From contig JAHDGC010000003.1 of the NCBI GenBank assembly GCA_020627865.1, positions 1-32,103 on the forward strand: a DNA stretch of 32,103 nucleotides, read 5' to 3'. Source of the stretch: Saprospiraceae bacterium (lineage in GTDB: Bacteria > Bacteroidota > Bacteroidia > Chitinophagales > Saprospiraceae). Shown here piece after piece: positions 8,008 to 16,295 of the stretch (position 1 is its first letter; the number at the start of each line of letters is the position of its first letter). The position numbers and the translations under genes are program-made. Under the pieces are notes generated by a model. The model was not told the origin of the DNA, did no database searches, and saw only the letters and a program-made list of their open reading frames with translations.

Positions 8008-9579
8008 ATGAAAAAAGGTATTTTATATGTAGCTTCTTTAACCTTTATGGTTGGAGCAATGTTATGCTTGTCGGGTTGTAATAATGATTTTGAGGAATAC
8101 AACCAAGATCCCTATGCCATTACAGAAACGGATCTGGAAGCAGACTACCGGCTTGTCGGGGAGCCTTTCGTCAATATGATCCGCAACATTTATATACACA
8201 GACCAGAATGGCAACTACAACTACAGCAAAACCTCGTAGGAGATGTTTACTCTGGATACATGATGCCGCCAACACCATTTGCAGGAAATTCTAATAATAT
8301 GACGTACAACTTAGTAGATGGTTGGAATACTTGGATTTGGAATCCCGCGTACAACAATGTGATGTCTTCTGCATTATTTGTCGAACAAAAAGCGGGAGAT
8401 GATTTCCCAGAATTTATTGCTTGGTCTAAGATCGTAAAGGTTGCCGCTATGCATCGTCTGACGGATATATTTGGCCCCATCATTTACACCCAGTTTGGGA
8501 ATGTAGAAAAAGACGGTACCATTGGTTATGATTGCCAAGATGTAGTATACGATAACTTGTTTAAAGACCTCAACAGTGCCATAGCAGAGTTAGATGAATT
8601 TAGAGCCAATAGTGCTGCTGAGCCTTTTGCCCAGTTTGATGAAGTATATGGCGGGGATATGACAAAGTGGGTACAACTGGCCAACTCTTTAAGGTTGCGT
8701 TTGGCTATGCGGGTTTCAAAAGTTGATCCTGCCAGAGCACAAACGGAAGCAGAAAAAGCCATGAACCATCCTGACGGAGTCATCACTTCTAATGATGGTA
8801 ATTTCACCGTCAAGAATGATGTGGCTCATCCGCTGAATACTATAAATAGTGCTTGGGGGGATATCCGCATGGGGGCACCAATGCAATCTATTTTGATGGG
8901 ACTCAATGACCCTCGGATAGGTACTTATTTTCAAGTGTCTGAAAGAACCGGAGATTATCAAGGCATCCGCCAAGGAATTGAGATTGAAGATAAAGGAGAT
9001 TATGTTGACTTTTCCACACTTCAGAATTTAGGAGATGTACAGTTGATGACCGCAGCGGAGGTTTATTTTCTTCGTGCAGAAGGCGCACTTTGGGGTTGGA
9101 ACAACATGGGGGGCACTGCCCAAGAATTATACGAACTGGGGGTAACAACTTCTTTTGAGCAACATGGTTTGAGTGGGGTAAGCGATTACCTAGCTGATGA
9201 TACCAGTACTCCGGCTCCTTACAATGATCCGCAAAACAATGATAACAATGTAGATACAGGTTCTTCATATTTGAGTACGATAACCGTTGCTTGGGAAGGA
9301 GATGGTAATGAATTGGAGCGGATCATTACACAAAAATGGATCGCTATGTTTCCAGATGGACAAGAGGCTTGGTCAGAATATCGGAGGACAGGTTTCCCCG
9401 TTTTATTTCCTGTAATGGTAAATAATAGTGGTGGAGAGATTGATACCGAAGCACAAATCAAGCGGATTAAGTACATCTCTGGAGAGTATGCACAAAATCC
9501 GAATGGTGTCCAAACGGGCGTAAGTTGTTTAGGCGGTAGTGATACAGGAGGTACTGCGCTTTGGTGGGATGTGGATTGA
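8008..9579 (+). CDS. susD: SusD/RagB-family nutrient-binding outer membrane lipoprotein
   Basis: A 523-aa lipoprotein with lipobox LSGC and lipidated Cys24, followed by NNDFEEYNQDPYAITETDLE, the typical start of the SusD-like group 2 family. Family-like segments include KIVKVAAMHRLTDIFGPIIYTQ, the helical WVQLANSLRLRLAMRVSK, and AAEVYFLRAEGALWGW near residue 350. SusD sits on the cell surface as the lid of SusC and binds the sugar ligand. It follows susC after 137 bp with no other gene between. The sequence does not reveal the ligand; specificity for GlcNAc oligomers is inferred from neighbours. Confidence 0.92.
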   Translation: MKKGILYVASLTFMVGAMLCLSGCNNDFEEYNQDPYAITETDLEADYRLVGEPFVNMIRNIYIHRPEWQLQLQQNLVGDVYSGYMMPPTPFAGNSNNMTYNLVDGWNTWIWNPAYNNVMSSALFVEQKAGDDFPEFIAWSKIVKVAAMHRLTDIFGPIIYTQFGNVEKDGTIGYDCQDVVYDNLFKDLNSAIAELDEFRANSAAEPFAQFDEVYGGDMTKWVQLANSLRLRLAMRVSKVDPARAQTEAEKAMNHPDGVITSNDGNFTVKNDVAHPLNTINSAWGDIRMGAPMQSILMGLNDPRIGTYFQVSERTGDYQGIRQGIEIEDKGDYVDFSTLQNLGDVQLMTAAEVYFLRAEGALWGWNNMGGTAQELYELGVTTSFEQHGLSGVSDYLADDTSTPAPYNDPQNNDNNVDTGSSYLSTITVAWEGDGNELERIITQKWIAMFPDGQEAWSEYRRTGFPVLFPVMVNNSGGEIDTEAQIKRIKYISGEYAQNPNGVQTGVSCLGGSDTGGTALWWDVD

Positions 9580-9597
9580 TTGTAATTTTTTTAGATA

Positions 9598-9637
9598 CAA
9601 ATCTGGGTAATAGCTTCTAAGCTATTGCCTAGATTTG
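9598..9637 (+). repeat. Strong hairpin downstream of susD
   Basis: An 18-bp stem runs from CAAATCT (9598-9604) to AGATTTG (9631-9637), unbroken apart from two G-T wobbles, with a TCTA loop inside AGCTTCTAAGCT. It begins 19 nt after the susD stop. The apex closely resembles the GCTTCAAGC apex of the hairpins at 7882, 12219 and 24243. No T-tract follows; a separate terminator-like hairpin comes 38 nt later. Confidence 0.65.
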
Positions 9638-9675
9638 AAATACTCACCATAATTTTGTTGTAATCCGATTTTTTT

Positions 9676-9732
9676 AGCGTTTGTGGAGATTTTAAAATTT
9701 GATTTTAAATTCCCCGTAAACGCTAATTTTTT
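9676..9732 (+). terminator. Rho-independent terminator after susCD
   Basis: AGCGTTT (9676-9682) pairs with AAACGCT (9718-9724). Pairing continues inward to TTTAAAA/TTTTAAA around a 5-nt loop (9698-9702), giving about 22 bp with two mismatches. A T-rich tail (AATTTTTT, 9725-9732) follows on the + strand. It lies 96 nt after the susD stop and 76 nt before the GH20 start, so the GH20 gene may have its own promoter; TACCTTTA at 9734-9741 is a 7/8 match to the -7 consensus. Confidence 0.7.
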
Positions 9733-9807
9733 ATACCTTTAGGTAGGTTTTAAGTTGATGAGAAAATTACTGGAAAATTGTGGGAAGACTTTGTTAAACA
9801 AACCATT

Positions 9808-12072
9808 ATGAAAATTTTAAAAGTACTATCTTTCCTGTTTTTGTTACTATTCATGCTACAATGCACCAATACAAAAACGCCAGAATCTACCCCTGCTAAC
9901 ATTAATACAACGTTCATTCCCTTCCCGCAAAAATTAGAATCTTCAGGCCATTTTTCAAACATCAATAACATTAAGCTATCCGATCAAGGAGTTGCTGTTG
10001 AACAATTCTTACCTTGGCTGACAACTTGGCCAATCCCAGTAGAAAAGACAAAGGCAGGGGAAAAAGCAAACCTAACCCTTAAAAATATCCCAACATTAAA
10101 AGCAGGAGCCTACACCCTTGCTATTCGTGAAAATGATTTTGAAATCCAGCACAAAGATCCAGAAGGATTAAGGAATGCATTGAGTACGGTGCATCAATTG
10201 TTAGAATTTAATGAAAGTAAACTGCCCATATTGGAGATCGCGGACGAGCGGGCTTTCCCATATCGAGGTATGCACCTTGATGTAGCACGGCACATGTTCC
10301 CTGTATCGGATATAAAACGCTATATTGATTATCTGGCTTTCTATAAATTAAACTATTTTCACTGGCATTTAACGGACGACCAAGGTTGGCGTATTGAAAT
10401 CAAAAAATATCCCAAGCTTCAGGAAATTGCCGCTTACCGGAAGGAAACCCTCGTCGGTCATTACAACGATCAACCACATCAATTTGACGGTAAAAAATAT
10501 GGTGGATATTACACCCAAGAAGAAATCAAAGATGTGGTGGCCTATGCCCATGCAAGAGGGATTGAAGTCATTCCTGAAATTGATGTTCCCGGACATAGTG
10601 CGGCTATCTTGGCCGCTTATCCGGAATTTGGCTGTATAGAGAAGACATACGAAACTGGCACGAAGTGGGGTGTTTTTTTTGATGTCCTTTGTCCCAAAGA
10701 AGAAACCTTTCAATTCCTCAGTGATATATTCGATGAAGTGATCGCGCTCTTTCCTTCACAATATGTACACATTGGTGGGGATGAGTGCCCTAAAGATCAA
10801 TGGAAAGAAAGTGCTTTTTGCAAAAAACTAAAAAAAGAGAATAATTTAAAGGATGAACACGAACTACAAAGTTATTTTATTAAACGAGTAGAAAAAATAA
10901 TCAACGATAAAGGTCGGAAGATTATTGGTTGGGATGAAATCCTCGAAGGAGGGCTAGCGCCCAATGCAACCATTACCTCTTGGAGAGGTATTGAGGGCGG
11001 GATTGATGCAGCACAGTTGCATCATCCCGCTATCATGGCGCCGAGTTCTCATTGCTATTTTGATTATTATCAATCAGAAGACCCAGACGAACCATTGGCC
11101 ATCGGGAACCTCATCCCTTATGAGAAAGTATACCATTGGAAACCGATTCCAGAGGAACTGCCCGACTCTTTGCATCAATTTATCATCGGAGGGCAAGGTT
11201 GCATTTGGACAGAGTATATGAAAGATTTTAAAAAGGTGGAATATATGGGATTGGTTAGAATGGCAACGCTAGCTGAAGTTTTATGGGGAAAAAATAGTTC
11301 CGACATTGATGCCTTTACCAATGCCTTATTTAATCATATTGTATATTGGAAAAAAGAAAAAGCAAATATTGCAAATCACTTGTTAGATATTCAGACGAGC
11401 GTAGAAATGGAACCCGGTAAAGGGGTTTATGTTACCTTAAAAACACCGCTTAATGATGCCAATAAATATAGTAAGAAGCCTACTACAAAAGATTTCACTT
11501 CTTTTGAAACAGATAAAATATGGCTTGAAGAAGATGGCAACTACCAATTTTATGCAGCATTACAGGGGCAGAAAGGGAGAACGAAGGACATCAAGTTTCA
11601 GGGTCATAAAGGCAATCTAGCTAAAGTTACTTTGAAAACTAAACCTTCAGAAAGATTTACTGGCAATGGGCCACAAAGTGTTTTTAATGGGATTAAAGGT
11701 TTTGAGGATCGCTATGGTGGTTCGGAGTGGTTGGGCTTCAGTGGAGATGATTTTGATGCGACCCTTACTTTTGATACACCACAAAATATACAATCCCTAT
11801 CCTTCAAATTTTTCAAAGGAGAGGGGCAGTGGATTTATCTACCGGCAAAAATAGAAGTCTACAATATATCCGATAAAGCAAAGCGACAACTGCTGGTCGA
11901 AACCAATAAAATTGAATCAGAAGGGAAAATATCCAACATTACGCTTCCTTTTTCAGCAGCAACGGTATCAAAACTAAATATTGTCGTCAAAAATTTTGGT
12001 AAAATCCCTGAAGGAAGACAAGGTGGTGGTAATGAAGCATTTTTATTTGTAGATGAAATTGAAATTAAATAG
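9808..12072 (+). CDS. GH20 beta-N-acetylhexosaminidase lipoprotein
   Basis: A 754-aa protein with lipobox FMLQC (Cys19), so membrane-anchored, probably at the outer membrane. It has an N-terminal GH20b-like domain (about 30-145). The catalytic TIM barrel starts at FPYRGMHLDVARH (150-162) and continues through LNYFHWHLTDDQGWRIEIK and EVIPEIDVPGHS. HIGGDEC holds the catalytic Asp325-Glu326 pair of substrate-assisted catalysis. The C-terminal part (about 560-754) contains FNGIKGFEDRYGGSEWLGF, typical of a discoidin-like accessory domain. The enzyme removes terminal GlcNAc from chitooligosaccharides or glycans. ATG 9808 was chosen because it begins the lipoprotein signal MKILKVLSFLFLLLFMLQC; an upstream in-frame TTG at 9778 adds ten unrelated residues. 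Confidence 0.93.
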   Translation: MKILKVLSFLFLLLFMLQCTNTKTPESTPANINTTFIPFPQKLESSGHFSNINNIKLSDQGVAVEQFLPWLTTWPIPVEKTKAGEKANLTLKNIPTLKAGAYTLAIRENDFEIQHKDPEGLRNALSTVHQLLEFNESKLPILEIADERAFPYRGMHLDVARHMFPVSDIKRYIDYLAFYKLNYFHWHLTDDQGWRIEIKKYPKLQEIAAYRKETLVGHYNDQPHQFDGKKYGGYYTQEEIKDVVAYAHARGIEVIPEIDVPGHSAAILAAYPEFGCIEKTYETGTKWGVFFDVLCPKEETFQFLSDIFDEVIALFPSQYVHIGGDECPKDQWKESAFCKKLKKENNLKDEHELQSYFIKRVEKIINDKGRKIIGWDEILEGGLAPNATITSWRGIEGGIDAAQLHHPAIMAPSSHCYFDYYQSEDPDEPLAIGNLIPYEKVYHWKPIPEELPDSLHQFIIGGQGCIWTEYMKDFKKVEYMGLVRMATLAEVLWGKNSSDIDAFTNALFNHIVYWKKEKANIANHLLDIQTSVEMEPGKGVYVTLKTPLNDANKYSKKPTTKDFTSFETDKIWLEEDGNYQFYAALQGQKGRTKDIKFQGHKGNLAKVTLKTKPSERFTGNGPQSVFNGIKGFEDRYGGSEWLGFSGDDFDATLTFDTPQNIQSLSFKFFKGEGQWIYLPAKIEVYNISDKAKRQLLVETNKIESEGKISNITLPFSAATVSKLNIVVKNFGKIPEGRQGGGNEAFLFVDEIEIK

Positions 12073-12117
12073 AGTGCATAACAGAAGGGGGGCAAAGGGA
12101 AATTGCGCGAAAGCAAC

Positions 12118-12144
12118 CCTGCCTGCGTGGACTTGTCAGGCAGG
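12118..12144. repeat. CCTGCCTG/CAGGCAGG hairpin element, copy 1
   Basis: An inverted repeat with 8-bp arms (12118-12125 and 12137-12144) and an 11-nt loop CGTGGACTTGT, in the GH20-symporter gap. A second copy with nearly the same arms and loop is at 24441-24466, so it is a dispersed repeat rather than a chance hairpin. Confidence 0.65.
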
Positions 12145-12218
12145 CCCATTGGGGATGTAGGGGAGGCAAGAGCAAAATTTTCCTTTGTACCCGATAGAAA
12201 TTGAAATTAGATAATATT

Positions 12219-12257
12219 CAAATTTGGGAGTTCGCTTCAAGCTAGTTCCCAAATTTG
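12219..12257 (+). repeat. Hairpin with GCTTCAAGC apex upstream of the symporter
   Basis: CAAATTTGGGA (12219-12229) pairs with TCCCAAATTTG (12247-12257). Pairing continues with wobbles to GCT-TCA-AGC at the tip (12234-12242), about 17 of 18 positions. It ends 24 nt before the symporter ATG, so it could affect either the 3' end of the GH20 mRNA or translation of the symporter. It is a member of the apex-sharing hairpin family. Confidence 0.65.
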
Positions 12258-12281
12258 CAAGCAAAACAAAATCAAAACAAT

Positions 12282-14054
12282 ATGGGACTTTCAACATTAG
12301 ACTGGATTTTTATCGCAGCATTTTTCGTCGTATCGCTCGTCATCGGTGTTATTGCCTCGAAACAAAGTGGCAAGAGTTCGGCAGACTTTTTTCTTTCTGG
12401 TAGAAATATGCCCTGGTGGTTGTTGGGGGTATCTATGGTGGCCACGACTTTCTCTGCTGATACCCCGAACCTTGTAACGGACCTTATCCGTAAAGATGGT
12501 GTTGCAGGAAACTGGGTTTGGTGGGCTTTCCTCGTAACAGGAATGCTGACTGTTTTTGTCTATGCCCGTTTGTGGCGGCGTTCCGGCGTGCTGACCGATC
12601 TTGCCTTTTACGAATTGCGCTATAGCGGAAAAGAAGCCGCCTTCTTGCGTGGATTCCGAGCGATCTATCTGGGTGTTGTTTTTAATATCCTCGTGATGGC
12701 TACAGTTTGTTTGGCTGCTATTAAAATCGGAAGTACGCTCCTAAATCTGTCGCCTATTCAAACATTGACTATTGCATCCGTCGTTACGGTAGCTTACTCC
12801 GCGATGGGTGGCCTGCGTGGGATTATTCTAACCGATTTTTTCCAGTTTATACTTGCCATGATCGGGACGGTCTGGGCTGCTGTGGTCATTGTGAATCTAC
12901 CTGAAGTGGGCGGATTGGAAACCATGCTCCAACACGAGAATGTAGTTGGTAAACTAGACTTGATTCCAGACATCAACAATACTGAAGTTTTCGTTACCCT
13001 CATGGTTATTCCTTTGGCTGTGCAATGGTGGGCTTCCTATTATCCCGGTGCAGAACCCGGTGGTGGAGGGTACATTGCGCAACGGATGCTAGCTGCCAAA
13101 GATGAAAAAAATGCCGTAGCAGCAACCTTATTTTTTAACATTGCCCACTATGCTTTGCGCCCCTGGCCTTGGATATTGATTGCCTTAGCGTCCTTGATTG
13201 TTTTCCCTGATTTGGATTCCATACAAAAGGCTTTCCCGAATATAGATAAAGGAGTTGTAGATGATGATCTTGCCTATTCTGCGATGCTGACCTACTTGCC
13301 GAATGGTTTGCTCGGTATTGTTGTGGCTTCCTTGATCGCCGCTTTTATGTCAACGATTTCTACCCATCTTAATTGGGGTTCTTCTTATGTCGTAAATGAT
13401 TTTTATGCCCGCTTTATAAACCCTGATGCTAGTGAAAAACAACTGGTATTTATGGGGCGTATTTCTACTGTTATACTTATGGTGTTGGCAGCTTTTGTGG
13501 CCTTATTCTTAAACAATGCCAAAGAAGCATTCGGCATCATCGTCTTGATGGGAGCCGGAACAGGTTTACTTTTTATCCTGCGCTGGTTCTGGTGGCGGAT
13601 CAATGCCTATAGTGAAATTGCCGCGATGGTCATTTCCTTTTTGGTGGCGGTGTATTTTAAGTTCATCAATCCTGGGCAATTAGCAGGTTATCAAGAATTG
13701 TTGGCGGGTGTCTTTATTACAACCATCGGTTGGATTGCTGTTACTTATATGACGGCTCCTGTTGCACAAAGCAAATTGGTTGATTTTTATAAATTGATAA
13801 AACCGCATGGCTATGGTTGGAAACCTGTTGTACAAAAAGCATTGGCTGCTAATGATCTGAAACAATCAGATATATCGGTAGGGAAATTACCGACGGAAAT
13901 CATGAGTATGTTTGCCGGTATATTTATGGTTTATGGTATTTTAATGTCAACGGGACTTTTCTTCTATGGTAATTATACCAAAATGTTTATCGGCCTAGTG
14001 GTCGCGGCTATTTCTGGTTTTATTATTTGGAAAAATTGGAAGACAGAAAATTAG
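12282..14054 (+). CDS. SSS-family sodium:solute symporter
   Basis: A 590-aa inner-membrane protein with about 13-14 hydrophobic segments. SSS-family features include DWIFIAAFFVVSLVIGV at the N-terminus, KSSADFFLSGRNMPWW, GVSMVATTFSADTPN (TM2-like sodium-site region), AYSAMGGLRGIILTDFFQF and STISTHLNWGSSYVVND. This family carries sugars, including GlcNAc and related compounds, with sodium. As the only inner-membrane transporter in the locus it is the likely importer of GlcNAc released by the GH20 enzyme; substrate is inferred from context. The ATG at 12282 (MGLSTLDW) is preferred over an upstream TTG at 12255 that falls within a hairpin stem. Confidence 0.9.
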   Translation: MGLSTLDWIFIAAFFVVSLVIGVIASKQSGKSSADFFLSGRNMPWWLLGVSMVATTFSADTPNLVTDLIRKDGVAGNWVWWAFLVTGMLTVFVYARLWRRSGVLTDLAFYELRYSGKEAAFLRGFRAIYLGVVFNILVMATVCLAAIKIGSTLLNLSPIQTLTIASVVTVAYSAMGGLRGIILTDFFQFILAMIGTVWAAVVIVNLPEVGGLETMLQHENVVGKLDLIPDINNTEVFVTLMVIPLAVQWWASYYPGAEPGGGGYIAQRMLAAKDEKNAVAATLFFNIAHYALRPWPWILIALASLIVFPDLDSIQKAFPNIDKGVVDDDLAYSAMLTYLPNGLLGIVVASLIAAFMSTISTHLNWGSSYVVNDFYARFINPDASEKQLVFMGRISTVILMVLAAFVALFLNNAKEAFGIIVLMGAGTGLLFILRWFWWRINAYSEIAAMVISFLVAVYFKFINPGQLAGYQELLAGVFITTIGWIAVTYMTAPVAQSKLVDFYKLIKPHGYGWKPVVQKALAANDLKQSDISVGKLPTEIMSMFAGIFMVYGILMSTGLFFYGNYTKMFIGLVVAAISGFIIWKNWKTEN

Positions 14055-14141
14055 TTGTGATAAGATATATGGAATAAGTATTGTTAGTTAAACTTTTCTT
14101 CAATTATATGGTTTACTACTTTAAAATAAAAAAGTAATCTA

Positions 14142-14738
14142 ATGAGAAGTTTAATTTTTATAGCCATACTTTTTGGGCTAAGTGCCTGTACAATGAACAA
14201 GTCAGTTGTCGTAATTCCTGCGGGGCAAACCATTGAGTTGGATTATCCTGACTATGAAGTCTATCGGGCAACATTGAAGAATAAGGGGGGAAAAGGTTTG
14301 GAGGTTGCGGTGTTGTCTAAAGACGAGAACAAACAAATTCGAGGATTTGGATTGGGAACCCTAGGCAAGGTAGATGTCATGGTTGAGGCCGCTAATAAAT
14401 TAGTGTTGCGAAACAAAAATAAATCGGATGCTTCAGTAGCGGTAGCAATTGAAAAAGAGCAACCTTCCGTTTTCGATAAAAAAGGGGAATATGTCAGTTT
14501 TATACTCAGAAATACAACTGCAAAATCAATTCCTTTGATTATACCTTCTGTCATGAATCCTAATTTGTCGCCTTTCTCTAAAAGTGGAGTTGATTTAAAA
14601 TTGGGGCAGGAAATTCTTTTCAAGGCAAAAGGCAAAAAATATGTTTTGCTGACTGTTGATAAATCTATCGCAGAAGGAGATGAAATTAATGTTGCACAAC
14701 TTTTAAAAGATAGAAAGGAGGCTTTGGGTTTGAAATAA
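14142..14738 (+). CDS. Small lipoprotein of unknown function
   Basis: A 198-aa protein with a lipoprotein signal, MRSLIFIAILFGLSAC, lipidated at Cys16. I do not recognise the family. The mature part appears to have two similar halves of predicted beta-strands, one around YEVYRATLKNKGGKGLEVAV and one around YVSFILRNTTAKSIPLIIP, ending in a charged tail (LLKDRKEALGLK). This looks like a small twin beta-sandwich, but that is inference. It follows the symporter by 87 bp on the same strand and is the last + strand gene before the convergent polyamine cluster, so it may be part of the amino-sugar locus. Confidence 0.7.
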   Translation: MRSLIFIAILFGLSACTMNKSVVVIPAGQTIELDYPDYEVYRATLKNKGGKGLEVAVLSKDENKQIRGFGLGTLGKVDVMVEAANKLVLRNKNKSDASVAVAIEKEQPSVFDKKGEYVSFILRNTTAKSIPLIIPSVMNPNLSPFSKSGVDLKLGQEILFKAKGKKYVLLTVDKSIAEGDEINVAQLLKDRKEALGLK

Positions 14739-14850
14739 ACTTGTTTGATATTAGTTTGTTTTGCCCTGTGTGCCACCCAAATTTTAGATCTTAAAAATGT
14801 AAATATATTGTTATTATAATGAATGTTATGTTAAGTAAATAGTACGTTAC

Positions 14851-14880
14851 GGTAGGGACAGGGCATGCCCTGTCCCTACC
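14851..14880. repeat. Perfect 30-bp palindrome between convergent genes
   Basis: The sequence starts GGTAGGGACAGGGCA and its second half is the exact reverse complement, with no mismatch and no spacer. It lies between the + strand lipoprotein gene and the - strand 90-aa gene, whose stop codon is 6 nt away. Similar GTAGGGACAGGG palindromes are, from memory, dispersed intergenic repeats in several bacterial phyla. Here it could act as a bidirectional terminator or mRNA end. Confidence 0.75.
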
Positions 14881-14885
14881 TGTTT

Positions 14886-15158
14886 CTACATTCCCATCAA
14901 ACCTTCGCCCGTATTTTTATCAATAAACCCACGTTCTATTCCTGATCTAGGATCAAGATTCTCATGGTTGATAATATTTTCGTCAAGGTTAAATTTTTCC
15001 CTGAGTGTTTCAATCTCCAAGGCGGTATCAAAATAAATCCAGTGCGCAGAAGGCTTGCTCCAGGCTTGTCCAAAAAATGTAATTGGTATATTTTCAGAGA
15101 CCAGATATCTGGCCACCTCCTGAAGTTGGCTTGATTGTATCAACGCTATTTTATCCAT
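14886..15158 (-). CDS. Conserved-looking small protein of unknown function
   Basis: A 90-aa protein starting MDKIALIQSSQLQEVARYL, with no signal peptide or membrane segment, so probably cytoplasmic. The mixed alpha/beta pattern and the ordered C-terminus (ENLDPRSGIERGFIDKNTGE) look like a real, compact protein. I do not recognise the family. It lies 147 bp downstream of the saccharopine-dehydrogenase-like gene on the same strand. Between them is a GGAACCG/CGGTTCC inverted repeat with a 41-nt loop (15191-15245). It may be the last gene of the polyamine cluster, or independent. Confidence 0.6.
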   Translation of the reverse strand: MDKIALIQSSQLQEVARYLVSENIPITFFGQAWSKPSAHWIYFDTALEIETLREKFNLDENIINHENLDPRSGIERGFIDKNTGEGLMGM

Positions 15159-15305
15159 GATCGTTTTTTATAATTTTATATTTCTGAAAAGGAACCGTTA
15201 AACCTGTTTTATATCCTCTTTTTCCAAAATCATTTTTTCGGTTCCATATAAACCCGCCTTAAACATTGCCTTGCCCAATCGGAAGCATATGGGTACATAA
15301 TAAAA

Positions 15306-16295
15306 CTAATTTTTCACAATAACAATACCATGCGCTTTTAAAAAAGGCATAACTTTTTCAAAAATAGAATGGTCAGCCCCTAATTGTTCGCAAAAAATTA
15401 ATCCTTTAGAGGTGATTTGTTTTTCCAAGAATAGCTTCAGTATGGCGACACAGAACAAGGCCGTGATCCTTTGCATGGAATTTAATGATGCTCTGGCAGG
15501 AGCAGAACAACTAATAGTCCAATGATTTTTCATTCTTTCATTTTCTACAGTAATAGTGGCGCAGGAGATGTTATCCGCTTGTTTAGACTCGACCATTTTT
15601 TTGGTTTGCAATAAATGGGCTTCATCGAAGAAACCATAATTGTGCATGAATTGAAAAAAGTGCATGAACCCTACCGGGCGAATATTGCGATAAGCAAAAT
15701 TTCTAATCTCAACGGGAGCATTGTCCAATAAGTTTTCAAAACCGCTTTGACAAAGATAACTTTCGCAAGCAATACCAAACAAGGATGATGTTTCGTATCC
15801 TGCAAAGGCGGGGAAAACCTTTTTAGCCCCATCGACTAATTGCTCGGATGGATGCAGGAACTCCAAAACCATATCTTCGAAACACCATAAGAAAGGAAAA
15901 AAATTAGCTTGCGGAGAAAGTGATCCTGCCTTCACGACCAATTGTGCTATTCGGTCAAAATTTTGAAATACATGCCCGAGGATAAAATTAACCAATCCGG
16001 GACAAAAACCTGCGCCACAAATTACGGTAATCCCCTGTTCTTCGATAGCACTTTTATGCTCCAGATAAAAATCAGTTTCAAGGTCTGCCAGATCTATCAA
16101 GTCAATTTTATGCTTTAAAGCTAAGTGCAAGGATTTTTCTCCTAACCCTCCAGGCAATGTCCCAATTAAAAGATCACTATATTTTGAAAGTTCCTCCGGT
16201 CTGTCTATATGCAATACTGCTGGGATACGCATTTCGTCAACAAAATGTTGGATGGCTTTGGCAATTCGTCCATTTCCTATAATATCTATGATCAT
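15306..16295 (-). CDS. Saccharopine-dehydrogenase-like NAD(P)-binding oxidoreductase
   Basis: A 329-aa protein with an N-terminal Rossmann start (MIIDIIGNGRIAKAIQHFVD) and the segment VICGAGFCPGLVNFILGHVF (about residues 92-111), typical of the saccharopine dehydrogenase/reductase fold. A C-terminal alpha/beta domain follows. The family includes lysine-pathway enzymes, homospermidine synthase relatives and carboxynorspermidine dehydrogenase, which condenses an aldehyde with a diamine. Its ATG overlaps the speE stop by 4 bp (ATGA), so the two products are made together. That points to a polyamine reaction, perhaps modification of spermidine or use of a related amine; the exact reaction is unknown. 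At 329 aa it is shorter than typical carboxynorspermidine dehydrogenases, which I recall as about 400 aa. Confidence 0.72.
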   Translation of the reverse strand: MIIDIIGNGRIAKAIQHFVDEMRIPAVLHIDRPEELSKYSDLLIGTLPGGLGEKSLHLALKHKIDLIDLADLETDFYLEHKSAIEEQGITVICGAGFCPGLVNFILGHVFQNFDRIAQLVVKAGSLSPQANFFPFLWCFEDMVLEFLHPSEQLVDGAKKVFPAFAGYETSSLFGIACESYLCQSGFENLLDNAPVEIRNFAYRNIRPVGFMHFFQFMHNYGFFDEAHLLQTKKMVESKQADNISCATITVENERMKNHWTISCSAPARASLNSMQRITALFCVAILKLFLEKQITSKGLIFCEQLGADHSIFEKVMPFLKAHGIVIVKN

